A DNA stretch of 64,000 bases, taken from Acanthochlamys bracteata. Its lineage: Eukaryota > Streptophyta > Magnoliopsida > Pandanales > Velloziaceae. The stretch is from the NCBI GenBank assembly GCA_019914995.1, contig CM034138.1, positions 1,426,001 to 1,490,000 on the forward strand. The letters are read 5' to 3'. The translations under genes were made by a program, and so were the position numbers. Under the pieces are notes generated by a model that saw nothing but the letters and a program-made list of their open reading frames with translations, ran no database searches and had not been told where the DNA came from. Shown piece after piece: positions 1 through 13,230 of the stretch; position 1 is the stretch's first letter, and each line of letters opens with the position of its first letter.

Positions 1-248
1 AAATAAACGTATCTATTTATGCATATGGTTAACTAATAACTTAAACAAAAAGAAAAACAATCATCAATAACAATTATCAAATCCTTGAGAAGGAAACGAA
101 AAAAAGCAACGTGAATTTTGTCTTAAACTGAAGTAGAACTCCTTCAATATTAAATCCTCCACGCCTTCTACAAATCTCATATTATTAATTATTCTTATTT
201 ATTATTATTGTTATTTAAAATTATATAACAATAATTTATAAGACATAA

Positions 249-1097
249 TTAATTAGCTAGCACAGCCCAAATGAGCTCAGGGTCAAACGAAGGCATCCTC
301 GCCAGCGAACAAACTCCGTCCGTATTCTCCCCACTGCCGATGATAACCGTTGAACTCTCCGACAATGTCCCACTTATAGGTCCCATAACTGCTACGTCAG
401 CCATCCCTGATTCCAACACGTGCATCGGGATCACTCCATAATCATCATCAATACTCTGTTTTGCAACAGTAGCAGTGGCAGTTGTAACGCGGTTGCTCTG
501 TTTCTTGTTCTCTTTCTTGGCACGGCGGTGGCGACTAAGACGTTGGCAGATAGCGTGGATTTTAGCATCAACGGCAGCGCGAAGAGTAGCTAGACGATCT
601 GATGATCGCTCATTGTTGTCGTTCTCTGACGTCGAAGACGGTGACCGGAGCAGAGGGAAGTTTAATCTCGCGTACTCGCCACGTAACTTATACGCTGCCC
701 TGTCGTAAGCGTACGCCGCCGACTCCGCAGAGTCGTACGTACCTAACCATACACGCATACGGTTCTGCGGCAACCGTATCTCTGCTACCCACTTCCCCCA
801 GTGCCGTTGCCGGACTCCTCTGTACAACTTCCTCCCAGTACCCTTGCCGGAGACTCTAAACCCATCAGTAAAGACTGGGTTTTTAATTTTCTGTGATGAT
901 GAAAGTTGCCGGAGAAGTTCAGTTTGTCGTAAGTAGACTGAAGAACCGAGAGGAACTGTTGTAGCTGGAGATGGTGCACTCGGTGCTGCTACACCTGAGA
1001 AGATTGAATCTATAGCGTTGGTACCGGAGAGTAGAATTTCTGACAGAGCGGAGCTTATATCACCGGAGAACGGCGGGTGTTCTTGTTTTTCTGCCAT
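249..1097 (-). CDS. AP2/ERF transcription factor, ERF061-like (DREB A-6)
   Basis: Single-exon gene for a 282-aa nuclear transcription factor. The AP2/ERF domain spans about residues 91-148 and contains [17 protein letters not shown] and the [20 protein letters not shown] helix. Valine at AP2 position 14 and leucine at 19 fit the DREB A-6 group (ERF060-ERF062, RAP2.4 relatives) rather than ERF types with A14/D19; this domain class binds GCC or DRE/CRT elements. A basic stretch at about residues 190-200 ([11 protein letters not shown]) may be a nuclear localisation signal. The ATG at 1097 lies in a good context (gccATGg). A TATAAAA lies about 110 bp upstream. The flanks of the domain are low-complexity Ser/Ala/Thr, as usual in this family. 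Orthology to ERF061 rather than ERF060/062 is inferred from the [11 protein letters not shown] wording. Confidence 0.93.
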   Translation of the reverse strand: MAEKQEHPPFSGDISSALSEILLSGTNAIDSIFSGVAAPSAPSPATTVPLGSSVYLRQTELLRQLSSSQKIKNPVFTDGFRVSGKGTGRKLYRGVRQRHWGKWVAEIRLPQNRMRVWLGTYDSAESAAYAYDRAAYKLRGEYARLNFPLLRSPSSTSENDNNERSSDRLATLRAAVDAKIHAICQRLSRHRRAKKENKKQSNRVTTATATVAKQSIDDDYGVIPMHVLESGMADVAVMGPISGTLSESSTVIIGSGENTDGVCSLARMPSFDPELIWAVLAN

Positions 1098-1206
1098 GGA
1101 AAAAGTTTCAAAGAGAAATCAATAAGGGCTTTATGGGAATGAATGAAATTATTATGGAACCGGCGATGAAGTTGTATAATTTGTGTTGGATCAAAATAGA
1201 TGGATA

Positions 1207-1213
1207 TTTTATA
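1207..1213 (-). promoter_or_regulatory. TATA box of the ERF gene
   Basis: TATAAAA on the minus strand, about 110 bp before the ERF ATG, followed by a CT-rich leader. Assigned by position and consensus only. Confidence 0.5.
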
Positions 1214-3940
1214 GAGAGAGAACTAGAGGTCTGGATCTGTTATTCCAAAACTAGCCTTCCAATTGTATTCGAGTTATGTAGAGAATGGTGAGGGTAGTTT
1301 GTGGAATTCGTGTAACAAGAGAGAAGAAAAGAGATGAAGATAGAAGTGGGGCCATATGGTGATGAACTGATGACGTGATTACTTTATGGAGTAATTAACA
1401 GTGAAAAGGTCTCGCTTGGTGTTTTATTGAATTTGAAAATTGGAACCACCTCAAATCAGTTCAGCTCAGCAGTGAATCACTGAATTGAAATGAAAAAATT
1501 AGACACATTTTTATTTCTTTTGTCTTTTTCTTTCCGCCGCACTGTGGACTTTCTGTTAGGTCTGCGTTAAAAGACACCAAAGTAAATTTTATAAAAAATA
1601 AGTTTAAAATAAATTTATTTTAAAAATGTTTTAAATTATTTCAAAATACTTTTTAGTTAAATATTTAATTTAGAATGACAAAACATACTCTTAGTAAAAT
1701 TATTATTATTTTTCAGATTTAACTCAACCAACAATGATTTATTTAACAATTTAAATTCAACTTTAAAAAAAAAACCTACCTTCAATTCCAGTTCTTGATT
1801 TTAATTCTTAACATGTACAAAACGTAATACTATCGAATTCAATTCGAATGTAACACAAATTTGTTACAACAATCTTCACTCAAATAAAAATAAAAATTTG
1901 CACGATAATGGATTGATATATCTTTATGAAGATCCATCTATTAATTGCCATATTTCAAACGTTCAATTCTACGAACTTTTAATTTATTACGTGCATTATT
2001 ATTGTTATTGCACGTGAAAATTTTCGCATTTTTAGTAACTATGTATGGCAAATGCTATTCAGTGCGTGCTTTTACGCAACATGTCATGCCAATATTTCCA
2101 TAACGTTGTTAACTTAAAAGAAAATTAAAGAAAAAATTCCAAACTTCTAGAAGTTATCAAGTCAATCAACTGCTATCTGAAACCCACCGAAAAAATAATT
2201 TGACGTATACCAAAAATCTCTCAAAATCATTCCTTTCTCGTTCCTGTTCCAAGTCAAAATAGTTGAAAAAAATAATACAAAAAGAGATTTTTGTGGACTC
2301 GATGACGTGTCCGATGATTTTTATGTTCACGTAATCATCATGCATTTTTAGCTTCTAAACTCTTTGACTTTTTCTATCAGACAAATAAAGTCGGTGCTGA
2401 AGATGATGGCTCATGCAAATGAAAGTGATTTCTTGTGATTGACGATTTCCGTTTTAATTTGAAGTTACATCTCGTGTTCACAAGAAAAAAAGTCAAATGT
2501 AAATTGAAACTTTATGCCCTTGCAATAATATTTGTTAATGATTTATTTTAGATACACCAAATTATTTTTAAGTTCAACTATTTTACATGTTCAATTATTT
2601 TTAAACTCAAATTTTTATCAAAATTTAATTTCAAATTTTATTTTATTTTTTTTCGAGTATTATTCATAATTTTGCTTTTATCGAATTTTATTTTTTATCG
2701 AACTCTATTTTTATAAAATTTAATTTTATGAAACTCAATTTTATAAAACTCAATTATGTGTATTTATAGGACGCGCTAAGTTAAGACGTGTTTTAATTTT
2801 ATAAAAAAATAATTGTTTTTAAATTTGATAAAGATAAATTAAAATTAACTAAAATTAAGATATAATTCAAAACTTTAAATTTGATAAAATAACTTCGGTA
2901 GAATTGAAACATGCTAAAGAATAAGAAACAAAGTTTGCATACTGTCAAAGTACATCTAGTACCAGTAATGAAACGAAAATGATTGTTCGAAGAAAAAGAA
3001 AACCCTACTTGATTCTCTGTCGAATTGCCGACTATTTTCCGTTTGTCTCGGAGGATTATTGATAATTTTGTTTTTTTCTTGGACATTCAAATTAGGCAAA
3101 AGATCAGAATTTAATTTCTGAGTGAAAAATGACCAGTTTCTTATTTTAGTTCGTATCAATTTTGTATAAAAAATCATGAAGCAAAAGTGTTAGGGCATTT
3201 TTTGTTTTGTTTTTCTAATCCTTTGATTTTAATTTTTTATTTCACATATTTAATAAATTTTTTATAATATTTTATAGATTTTATTTAAAATTTTATAAAA
3301 TATAAAAAATCTAACGTCATAAAACTTTAAAAACGAAAAATATTTTAAAATATAAAAAACTATAGATTTTATAGTATTTTTGAAAAGAAAATTTCAAACG
3401 AAAAATATTTTAAAAATAAGCTCTAACTTATCTTTAATAAATAATAATAACTTTTATTTTGTAAATTATTTTTATATTTTTTAAAATAAAAATATTTATA
3501 AAAATTTACTAAAAAATATAAATTAAAAAATTAGAATTAAAAAAAGTTAAAAATTTTAGCCAAATATAATTTTAGTCGCTCCAATGTTTTGGCTTTTCAT
3601 TGGATACACATGTAATGTCTATTCATATATATATAAAATGTTTTTGAGTGCAAATTCTGATATTTGATTGATAATATAGAAAACGTTTAAAAGTAGTTAA
3701 AATAAGTATTTTTTTTAAATAAAATAAATTTAGAAAACTTTTAAAAAACAACCTTAATAATAAAAATTATAAATATAAAATATAATCAAAATAGTATAAT
3801 TTATCTATTTTCTTTTAAATTTTATAAAGTTTTTTTTAAATGTATAAAATTTTTTGAAATCAGATGGAGTGAAAGATAGCAAATTTCCACTATCAAATTG
3901 GCCATTTGAGTGGGCTGATTTCACTCGAGCTAAAAACTGC
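1214..3940. other. AT-rich intergenic region between divergent genes
   Basis: About 2.7 kb without a credible gene. The side next to the ERF is its promoter. ACGT cores occur near 1370, 2012 and 2301. Around 2660-2760 there is a short run of related units (ATTTTATAAAACTCAATT-like). The rest is A/T homopolymer-rich DNA in which short open frames look random. Confidence 0.6.
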
Positions 3941-3947
3941 TTATAGT

Positions 3948-3976
3948 TAGGTGGGCCTAAGTAGGTAATTGGGCCA
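3948..3976 (+). promoter_or_regulatory. Paired TGGGCC site II motifs
   Basis: Two GGGCC-core motifs (GTGGGCCTAA and TTGGGCCAGG) lie about 20 bp apart, some 390 bp upstream of the DUF7356 gene ATG. Site II elements of this form are known TCP-binding sites in plant housekeeping promoters. A TTAGGGTTA telo-box-like motif follows near 4127. Confidence 0.45.
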
Positions 3977-4329
3977 GGACCACTAAGATGGAGCAAAGTT
4001 TATCTTTTGTAAAAAGAAAATAATATCAATATATTAATTTGCATGCTGCGGTTAGCCGGCGGCCTGTTGGACTGTTGCTTGACCGATCCTCGATCAAATG
4101 AAATCGCTACGTTTTAATTTTGAGATTTAGGGTTAGAGTTTTTCTCTAGTTTCCTTTTTTTTTAACTTTATTAAATATATATTTTTTACCTGCTACGATT
4201 CGAATTATGAAAATAGTAGTTGAAAGATCTCGTAGAAGAATCTGATTCCGGGAACTTGCCTCTGTTTTGAAGTAATTATTGTTCTTCGATGGTATGGCTA
4301 CTTATTTATGATGAATCTCTAAGATTTTT

Positions 4330-4401
4330 ATGAAGCTTGGGAAGAGGAGGAGGAGAGATGAAGCCGAGACTGGTCAGCATTTTTCTTTTTGTTCTGTTTA
4401 G
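4330..4401 (+). other. Short upstream ORF overlapping the DUF7356 start
   Basis: An ATG at 4330 opens 23 codons in a different frame and ends at TAG inside the signal-peptide coding region of the main ORF (ATG 4358). If transcribed, it would compete with the main start. A second short ORF begins at 4289. Whether these lie in the mature leader is unknown. Confidence 0.4.
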
Positions 4402-6930
4402 TGTCTCCTTTGATTTCTTCCGAGGCGGAGCAGTTGAGGTAAGTGAATGAGCTTCATATCTTGAAATTGTGATCTGGTTTTATTGCAAATTGATTGATTG
4501 CGTAAAACTGAGACTTTAGCTTGTGATTCGATTAAATTTCTGTATAGAATTTGGTTCGTTGTTCATTTTGTTAACTGGTTTGGAGCTGACGTTTTGATTT
4601 TTGCTTGAGCTCGTATATCTGGTAGGTATTAATGAGTGCTAATCAAATCGTTTGCAACTTTAATGGTTACAGGCAGATTCAAGTAGAGTAACTGCAGCGT
4701 CTGAAAATAATGGAACAGCTAGTGATGTAAAATCCTCAGCAATAACTCCTCCAAGCACTGAAAAAGGAGGTGCAAATGATAAGATGGAGGACCAGGATGA
4801 AGGATTGAAACAGCCAACTAAGGAAAGGCCAGAGCTTACTGATGCAAAAGGAAGTACTGTTGGTAAGAATGATAAGCCGTTCGCTCAATATCTAGATGAT
4901 ACTTCTCAGAAGAAGAATGATGAGCATCAGTCAGACGTGAAGCTGGAAGGTGAAGTGGATATGCCGTTATCAGGTTTGATGCCTAAGGATAGTTCACTTG
5001 AAAGCAAAGACAAGACTCCTGCCGAATCAAAGCAGGGGGAGAAAACTAAGGCTGAGAAAGCAGATGGGGAGTTAGATGAGCAAAGATTGCCAAAATATTG
5101 TGATCCCTCTCAGAGTTGTTTTTCCGAGAAGAACAAGTTCATGGCTTGCTTAAGAGTTCCAGGGGAAGGTATAGCAAATTCAAATATTTTATGAGTTGTT
5201 TGAATTTTGCTTATATTTTCTAACTGAATTGCCTGAAAATTTTGAGACATTTTTCATGCTTCTTATATGACACAAAAGCCCATGAAAGCTCCATCTGATT
5301 ATATACATGGCCTTCCTTGTTAAGTCAACAGACTTTCACTTTGCTTCTTTTGTTGTGTGACTCATACATGTTTCACGGTGGCTTTTTATGAAGAATCAGG
5401 ATCACATGAGCATGCCTATTTACCTTGAATATTTTTTCGTTGTCGAGTTGCAAATAATAAGTAAGTCAGACTGTTATATGCTACAATTACAGGATGATGA
5501 TTCTTCTATTTTTTCTTATATTATATTGTTTTCGCTTGGGATTTTATGAGAAGGTTGCTTGTCAGCTTGTAAGTCCTTGTAGCCATGAAAAGACCAAAAA
5601 TAATAAATAAATAAAAGTCAGGCAGTTGAGTTTACTTATAGAGTTAGGTAAAGATATAGAAAGACAGATAGTTTCTCGAAACCAGTTGTTTGCTTCTCCT
5701 ATTAGTTCTAGATAACATGTTTAATGGCCCTTTCCGATCTTGAATATTGGCGTGGCAGTTTATACTTCTGAGAAAATTGATTATGCTAGGGATCAAGCTT
5801 ATTGAAATATCTGTCATGCTTACTGTAGGCTGTAACCACTCATTAATTCTAAATCACATCTTTTAAGTTCTGACCATCTCTTAAGTTTTGAGATAGTGCT
5901 TCGTTGGAGTCTTATGTACAATGTTAGAGCTCTTTCACTATACTATTATGCAGCTTCCAACAAATTGTGTCAAAGGATCTATCTTATCAATGTTTTAATT
6001 TTGAAGAGTAATTTGTCATTTTGGTCACTAATGTAAGGATGTAGTATGATATGTACATGTTACAAAACTGTAAGTTGCTTTGCAAATTTCAAACATATAA
6101 TCGTCCTGCACTTACAATTGACTTGATGTTTATGGATGCCATTACATATATTTCCACCAGAGGTTTGACCGTTGCTCCTCTCTTCCAGATTCACTTGATC
6201 TTTCGCTTTTGGTTCAAAACAAAGGAAAACAACACCTTACTGTTATTCTTAAAGCACCAGAGTTTGTGATTTTGGAGAAAGACACAGTTCAACTTCTAGC
6301 AGCACAAAATGAAGAGGTATGCCTTGCTAAACTTGAAAATTACTTAATGTGCATTTTGAAACTTGCGACCATTTATGTACGACCATCTTTGCTTTATGGC
6401 TTTGTTAGTTCATTACATGTTTGGTCTGATTAGAAACGTTGAGCTATAAATAGGTGCTCCTAATGATGCAGGTGAAGGTCTCTGTCAAAAAAGCTACTAG
6501 TGAGATGGTAATTACTCTGAAATCAGGAGAAGATCAGTGTGCCTTCAATCTCCGAAATATGATACCGCATTCTAATAGGAAGATTGGAAAGTCTACATTT
6601 TCTGGATACAGAGGTCTAGTTAAGAAAGCATCGGTTCTACATATGCTTGTAGGTGCTTCAATTCTCTTAGGGGCAGTTTTATTATGCATTAGATTCAGGC
6701 TCATGCAGTGCCAAGAAAGTGGACCTAGATATGATAAACTTGAAGTTGGTCTAACAATTTCTGATGGTGGAAATAAGGAACTGGTTGAAGAAACTGATGG
6801 TTGGGATGAAAACTGGGATGATGGTTGGAATGATGAAGAGGTGCCAATGACTCCCACAAACCCTGTTTCAACACCATCATCCAAAGGTCTTGCTTCACGC
6901 AGATCTAACAAAGATGGCTGGAAGGACTGA
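4358..6930 (+). CDS. DUF7356-type single-pass membrane protein
   Basis: Four exons: 4358-4438, 4673-5168, 6189-6316 and 6472-6930, all GT/AG and in phase, giving about 387 aa. An N-terminal signal peptide (MKPRLVSIFLFVLFSVSF) is followed by an acidic Ser/Lys/Glu-rich low-complexity region. A conserved cysteine-containing ectodomain follows (YCDPSQSCFSEKNKFMACLR, then an Ig-like stretch with LTVILKAPEF). One transmembrane helix sits at VLHMLVGASILLGAVLLCI. The cytosolic tail is acidic and Trp-rich (WDENWDDGWNDEE). This architecture matches plant proteins annotated DUF7356, whose function is unknown. The start is chosen because it opens the signal peptide and splices in frame. The exon 2 ORF would read through its donor and stop soon after if unspliced. 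Confidence 0.82.
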
Positions 6931-8305
6931 GCAGCTTTGGTTTCTGTTTGCAAATTAGATATCCAGCTTTGGTTGCAAGTTTCAAACGATCATTTTGGTA
7001 GTCAGAACTTCTTACCATGGCAGGCCAGAGGCCAAAATGACAACTTGAATGTTGATTTGTAGACGTCCTGTGTTACTTTCCTGAATGTCTACCATTACTG
7101 GTTTTTTACTTTTGGAACTTACCACGATTGTTCATTTTCCTGAATGTATATCGTCATTTGTCATTATATTTGTACCGCAGGCGAAGAAGAACCATTTTTT
7201 GAAAGTGTAACCGTCTGATTCTTTTGTAATTTTCGATGTTTTCATTCTCTTGATGACCACAGTACAATCATATCGATTATTCTCATTTTCTAGATATATA
7301 TTTTATTCTCTCTTTTAACGAGATATTTTTAAAAGTATTAATCAATAGTTTAAGTCCGCTATTTATTTTTGCATGTTGTATTTGCATATAACTTTATTTT
7401 CTATGCTAAAAATTAAGTCGGTATAGAATAATTAAGAATTTAGTAGAATTGATCAGATCTATCATTGTATATTTATACATAGAAAGATATAAATCAAATA
7501 TTAGATAATATATTAAAAATTTTAATCAATGCATTTTATTATTTCATCACTGAGATGGGGCTTATATTTTTGTTTTTTAGCCTCCCTTGATAGCTAGGAG
7601 GCGACAAAAACAGAACCAGACTTAGCATCATTAACGAGGTTAGCACATTGAGAGTATTCTGTTATCTACCGGCATCATAGTTTTTGTATATAAGTGATTC
7701 TGTAATTTCAAAAAATTTGTACTATTCTATTATTTATTTATGTATGTTTTATATTTTTTGGATTTTTATTTGTTAATATAATAAAGTAAGTTGATTGACG
7801 GTAGCCAATAGTCGCTGTGTGGTTCGCTTGGATACTAGTATTATTTTTTTTGTTATGGTATGAATATATATATGTCATTATATTGTAAAATTTTTTGTCT
7901 ATTTTTTTGAACTTTTAGAAAAGATCCGTCAAAATTTTGAAATTTTTTTGTATTTGATATATTTGAGTTTGATAGGTCGAGTTAGACACTATTTTCTCAA
8001 TCAGGCCCGACAGACCCGATCCAGCTAGTTGCATCGGGTCAGATCGGCCCGACCCGGTTGCATCATTTGTACCGGTTGCATCATGTTTTTGCACCTCTAT
8101 TTCTGAATCTTTCATGTTTTCGTTACAGGGTTGTTCTTTTATCAGAAAAACTCCTGATCCTACTTTGAAATTTAACTTATTTTACAAAACCAGACCGTTA
8201 GAAGATGAATCGTACAGTTAAGTCCTCAGGCTAACTTCGGAACTAGCGCCAGCCTGTAACTATAAGAACTCTCCAAGCACGAATCAACCGCCGTCTTTCC
8301 ACTCG
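6931..8305. other. Intergenic gap between DUF7356 and CCCH genes
   Basis: The first 350 bp is probable 3' UTR. The rest is AT-rich. At 8000-8085 a GC-richer patch carries GGGTC/GACCC words and three GTTGCATC copies; it is not recognisable as a named repeat. No gene is supported. Confidence 0.5.
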
Positions 8306-11300
8306 ATGGAGAACCCGCTCCGCGTGCCCCTAGCTTCCCTTCTCCAACCGCTGCAGCAGTCGATGCGCCGCCGTCCCCTCGACAGCTTCACCTACAGAAC
8401 TCTCTGTAGCATATTCTCACACTGCCTTGAATTTGAGCGCTATGGCGGGTCTTTAAACCCAAACCCTTTTCCTTCTCCCTCCGACCATTCAGAATCCAAA
8501 TTCGTTGACCCACAAGATGACTCTTTGCGTGAAGCTAACGAGGAAGTTGAGAAGAAGGAGGAGGTGGGAGAGATTGCAGAGAGGCAACTGGAACACGATA
8601 ACCCGTCAATAGGTTTAGTTGAGAAGAACGATTTGAAGAAGAATTTACAATCCAGGCAAGAAGAATTGTTGCAGTTACCGCGGGAATTGAAACATATTGA
8701 ACTAAAGGAGCACACGAGCAACAACAATTTGAAGTCTTTGGAAGAAGCCTTGTTGTGTGATAATGATAGTTATGGTGATTCGGTATCTGATGATTTGATA
8801 TCTGGGTTTGTGGGGTCGGTTGGTTTAGTAGTAGATATAAGAGAGCCGGAAACTGGTCAAATTGATATATCTGGCGATAATGGTGATCACAAATTGGTTG
8901 ATGGGTCAGAAAAGGCTAGTAATGGAGATAAGTGTTTTGAGATTGAGACCTCGAAAGAGAATTTGAATATGCATGACTTGGTTGATGGTGGGAGTGATTA
9001 TGTTAGGCTGTCGCCTGAAAGAGAAGGATTGACAAAGGAAGAAGTATGTGCAGCTAATTTGATAGACAATTCTGTATTGGCAAATGTAGGTGGAGAGCAG
9101 GTGAGCTTGTTGGAGGGTATAGCTCATGACGAGGATTTTGAAGAAGGGCAAATTGCTGATGAGTTCCACATGTTGGAAGAATGTTTGGATGAAGCGGAAG
9201 AATGTAAAGCTGCTGCTGAGGATCAAAATTCAGAGGATAGGTTAGCATATATTTCTTTTGCATGGTATGCTTCCTAATTATAATTAGTTGCTTCTAACTT
9301 GAATTTGTTGGATGAATTTCAGTGAAGTAGAGTATGACATTGGGGATAAGTTACATAACCCACGGCAAGATGAATTCGAGAAGATACATGGAAATGAGAG
9401 GATCTTTAAAGCTCAACATACCATACGTACCATTGATTTGGATAATACTGCACATGGCAATGGATTTGAAGCTAATAATTTGAGTTTACCAGAAGATGGA
9501 TTTCGAAACTGGGGTAATCACAACCAGGGAAAATCATCAGATGCTACGGTATGGTGCTGTGCCTCTGTTTGCGTTATATGTTTTTTATTTCTCTTTTGCA
9601 TAGTTTAATTGATGCGATTTGAGTGTGTTATTTCTTGGATCATCTTAAGCTTTTTTATGCCCTTGGATTTTGAAACCTGCTTTAAATCTGCCATGAAGTA
9701 TATCCAATAGCAGCAACTTTAGGTTCTGCTTTTTCTTGCTTTGAATTTCTTGTCTAGCTTTCCGAAAAGGTTATATCAAGTGACCTATTTGATTGACTTC
9801 AGCAAAGACTGCAAGTGCTGTGATTTAATGGTGTGTGCATTGTGTTTTTGCCGATGGGCTACTGTAGTCATATTGTGAAGGTCCGATATATTGCTATATT
9901 CACCGACACTCGTTTAGGAGCAATTACTGCTATGCTAGGATTGTTTAGTTTACAAACTGTTTGTTATGCTTTATTTCTTTGATATATATTTTTGGATAAT
10001 ATTAGCTTGTCACTTATGTGCAAAGCACATAAGTAATAACTAGAGCTATAAGATTGAGACCCAAGTACTCAATGCATTAACAATCTTCCTACAGTGGCAG
10101 TTCTTGTACCATTTTATTCATATTTCAATTGTACTTATATGTAGGATGGCGATGTACCTGCAAAGAAGCGTGGCGGTAATAAAGCTCGTAGAAAGGTTTG
10201 ACTGTCATATTGTTGGGCACTCATATGTTATATAAGATGTTTTAAAGCTTAGTGGTTGTAAGGAGCACTATGTTTGAGCAGTTCTACTTCTGGTACTTTT
10301 CAGGAGGCTAAGAAAAGGAAACGGGCCCAGAAGGAAAGAGAACAAGGAGTCAAGAGATTGAAATTGCAACCTATCACAAAGCCAAGGATAGTAAAGCATT
10401 GTACCTTTTTTCTGAAAGGACGATGCCAACAGGTTTTCTTTTCGTTCATATAATCGAATTCTATTGTTTTGTTTTAGTTAATTTTTGTTAATTTTCTTAT
10501 CTTCTTGGATGATGGAGTTATGATATCTCAATCCTTTTCTTATTATCAGGGAGATCAGTGCAAGTTTTCTCATGATGTTGTCCCCTTAACCAAATCCAAG
10601 GTAAGATACTGTGCTTCTACAGTATTTGTTTGTGTACACATGTCTGCAGGATCAATGCTTTTGATAATGATGCTAGAACTTCAATTTCCTCATTCTTTAA
10701 TAGCAAAGCAAGTGCCTTCTCATCTTGTTGCATTTCTTCCTAATTAAAAAGTTTCTTACTGCAGCCATGTACACATTTTGCTCTTGGTACTTGCTTGAAA
10801 GGAGATGACTGCCCATTTGATCATCAGCTGTCCAAATATCCTTGCCATAACTACATGGCCAGTGGTGCCTGCATTAGAGGTGATAAATGCAAGTTTTCTC
10901 ATGAGGTAAACATGCTCTGTATAGTTTGGCTATCATCTATCTTTTAGTTGTATACCATCTGGTGCTTCTTATTTACTTGATTTCTATGTTGTCTGTAGAT
11001 GCCAGCTGCAGGAGGTTCTCTTCCAACCCCGGATGTTGGGAGATCTCAAGCTCCATTATCATCAGACAAGTCGAATGTTAGAAAGGATCCAAACATTGAA
11101 CGAGCCTATTTTTCTATGAAACCATTGACTCAAAATGCATCATCAAGCTCAGAGATCCCAGTGCCTCCATCTAAGGAACTAAGCTTGAATAAGAGTAGTT
11201 TCAAACCTCCTGATCTGACACCAAAAGGGGTGCGCTTTATTTCATTTGGAAAAGGATCACTGGATAAAACCATAAAGCATCCAGATAGCTTGCATGAAGA

Positions 11301-11550
11301 AAAACATACTGGACTAAAAATATCTAATCAAGATACTCGTAATTCACTGTGGAAACATTCTGCAACATCTAATTCAAAAAACACATCAAGTCGACTTTTT
11401 GTTTATTCTGCTCCATATGGCAAGCCTAACAGTATTTCAAAGGAAAACAACTATGGCGGTGATTCAGGTGCATCTTCATCTAATAAGCTCCAAAAGGAGT
11501 TGTCAGAGGCTACAAAAATTTTGGAAGAGTTTTTGTTTGGCAACGTTTGA
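8306..11550 (+). CDS. Three-CCCH zinc-finger protein (ZC3H4/Su(sable)-like)
   Basis: Seven exons: 8306-9240, 9323-9548, 10145-10195, 10304-10432, 10550-10600, 10765-10905 and 10999-11550, all in phase, giving about 694 aa. The N-terminal half is acidic and low-complexity. A basic Lys/Arg-rich segment (about residues 393-430) precedes three tandem fingers: C437/C445/C451/H455 (CX7CX5CX3H), C466/C474/C480/H484 (same spacing) and C491/C500/C506/H510 (CX8CX5CX3H). This triplet resembles animal ZC3H4/6/8 and suppressor of sable, and Arabidopsis C3H7 and C3H65/EMB1789. Animal members restrain unproductive nuclear transcription; a nuclear RNA role here is inference. The tail is Ser-rich with a KGVRFISFGKG motif. 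Exons 5 and 6 each begin next to finger boundaries. If intron 1 were retained the protein would end after about 323 aa. Confidence 0.88.
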
Positions 11551-13230
11551 TAAACAGCTTTTTCATGCTGGTTCTTGTGCCTCTTGAGTTATGCAAACTG
11601 TGATCTTGTCCGGACGATGAAGTGGTTTGGTTGACATGCAAGTCATCTTCTGTTGTTATAGGAGTATATTCTATTGTTATGAAGAGGTGCCTCTTGTGTT
11701 AACTAATATGGGAAATTGTTTTGAAGAGGTGTTGCTATCTCTGTCTCGGTCAATTCTTACGTATTGATTCTTACTACGTTGAGATTTGTTTAATTTAAGT
11801 TCTAATCAGGTGCACATCTTGCTTCCAGTTCCAGGCAATGAAAAGAACTCAGAAGGGAAAGCAGTGTGATTCTGCAGCATTTACTGGTATGCAGAGCATC
11901 AACAGCTAGCCTATTCCTCATTATTTGCTTTCTCCTTTAGATGCGCAATGTCATTTCCTTATGTTGTGGCAGACATAATAGTTGTCGATAGGATAGAAAA
12001 GGTTTCAGGCTGACTAATACCTCTTACATTTGATTGCATGAAGGCCAGCCTGTTATTTGGTAATTTAAACACTTCCGATAAAGATACTCTTATCATCAGT
12101 TTGCAGTCCTAATCGGAGGTAAATGATCAACATGCTGCTATATAAAGGATTAACTGTAATATAATCAATGAATGCTGGTTTTTTGCTTCTCACTGTACCT
12201 ACTAAGCTGGCATTGTCAGTGCTTTTACCTAAACTTTTGCAGCATTGATAAGTCCACTTTTACCTAAACTAACATGGTTGCGACTCTAGTCACTATTCAT
12301 CTAATCTCATCATTGAATTTCCCTTGACTTTTGGTTTTTCTGTCGGACATTTTTGTCAAACTATTTGGTTTGAGATTTGATCTTGTGGATAACATTGCTG
12401 ATATTAATATAACCGTTAACAACTGATATGGAGATACTAGGTAGCAATGTCTTCAGCAGACAGCAGTCGATTTCTGGAGACTGTCAAAAGGACGGGAGCA
12501 CGAAAGTCATATTGGACTTTTCAACAGCTGGTAGGAGTTTCCATGTCTGCATGAAAAAACTGGGACTTCTTTATTCTTCCAAAAGCAAACAATACATTCG
12601 TGTAGCAACGCATATCATCTATTCTGTGAAAATCATTGGTAGCGTTGTTCTTGTATTGTCTTCGAATCCTTCCTTAAATTCCAATTCCAATTCAGTTATA
12701 AAAGCATGATGGTGTATTCACTAGGTGTACTTCATTGTTGTAGCTCCGTAATTATTCTGTTTCAAGATTGATGACAAATTGAAAAGAAAATTATAATAAA
12801 GTTTCGATGTGGATTGTAACCATCTTACAATATTCTGCCTTGCAAGTATGTGATCTATACATGTGCAACAGGCATGGAATGGGTCTATAATACTTGAACA
12901 ACTTTTTATTTTTTTCTCTTCTCTTTCCTTCTGTAAGTGTGCATTTGGACCACAACTTGGAAAATTAAAAATTTTTGTATATTGGTGAAATTTGTTCACT
13001 TTGTTGTTATATCCACTGCGTGAGGACCACTCTGAATAGTAACACAAGGCTCCAAAATTAGAGCAAAAAAAATTAAGAGCAAAATCTTCTTAGATTAATT
13101 TAATAACTTAATTAATATAAAGTTTCGCCTTCTAATTTTCTGTGGTTATTTGGAAAGAGTGGCATCCCGGTATTCGTTTCTTTCGGCGTTCGATTTCAGA
13201 AAATTTTCGAATTTTTTCTGATCTGCTGTA
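11551..13230. other. Gap between the CCCH and SurE genes
   Basis: Probable 3' UTR of the CCCH gene, then mixed-composition DNA and the SurE leader (about 13140-13230). A 93-codon open frame at 12428-12709 has no recognisable domain and no intron signal linking it to a neighbour. I see nothing else. Confidence 0.5.

Noticed and set aside
6534-6953. 139-codon minus-strand frame
   Set aside because: Antisense shadow of the last DUF7356 exon; Ser-rich by reversal of acidic codons.
8000-8085. GACCCG/GGGTC-rich patch as a repeat element
   Set aside because: Only short imperfect words; no ends or coding remains.
12428-12709. 93-codon open frame downstream of the CCCH gene
   Set aside because: No domain, low-complexity Ser/Asn tail, no clear promoter; fits 3' flanking DNA.
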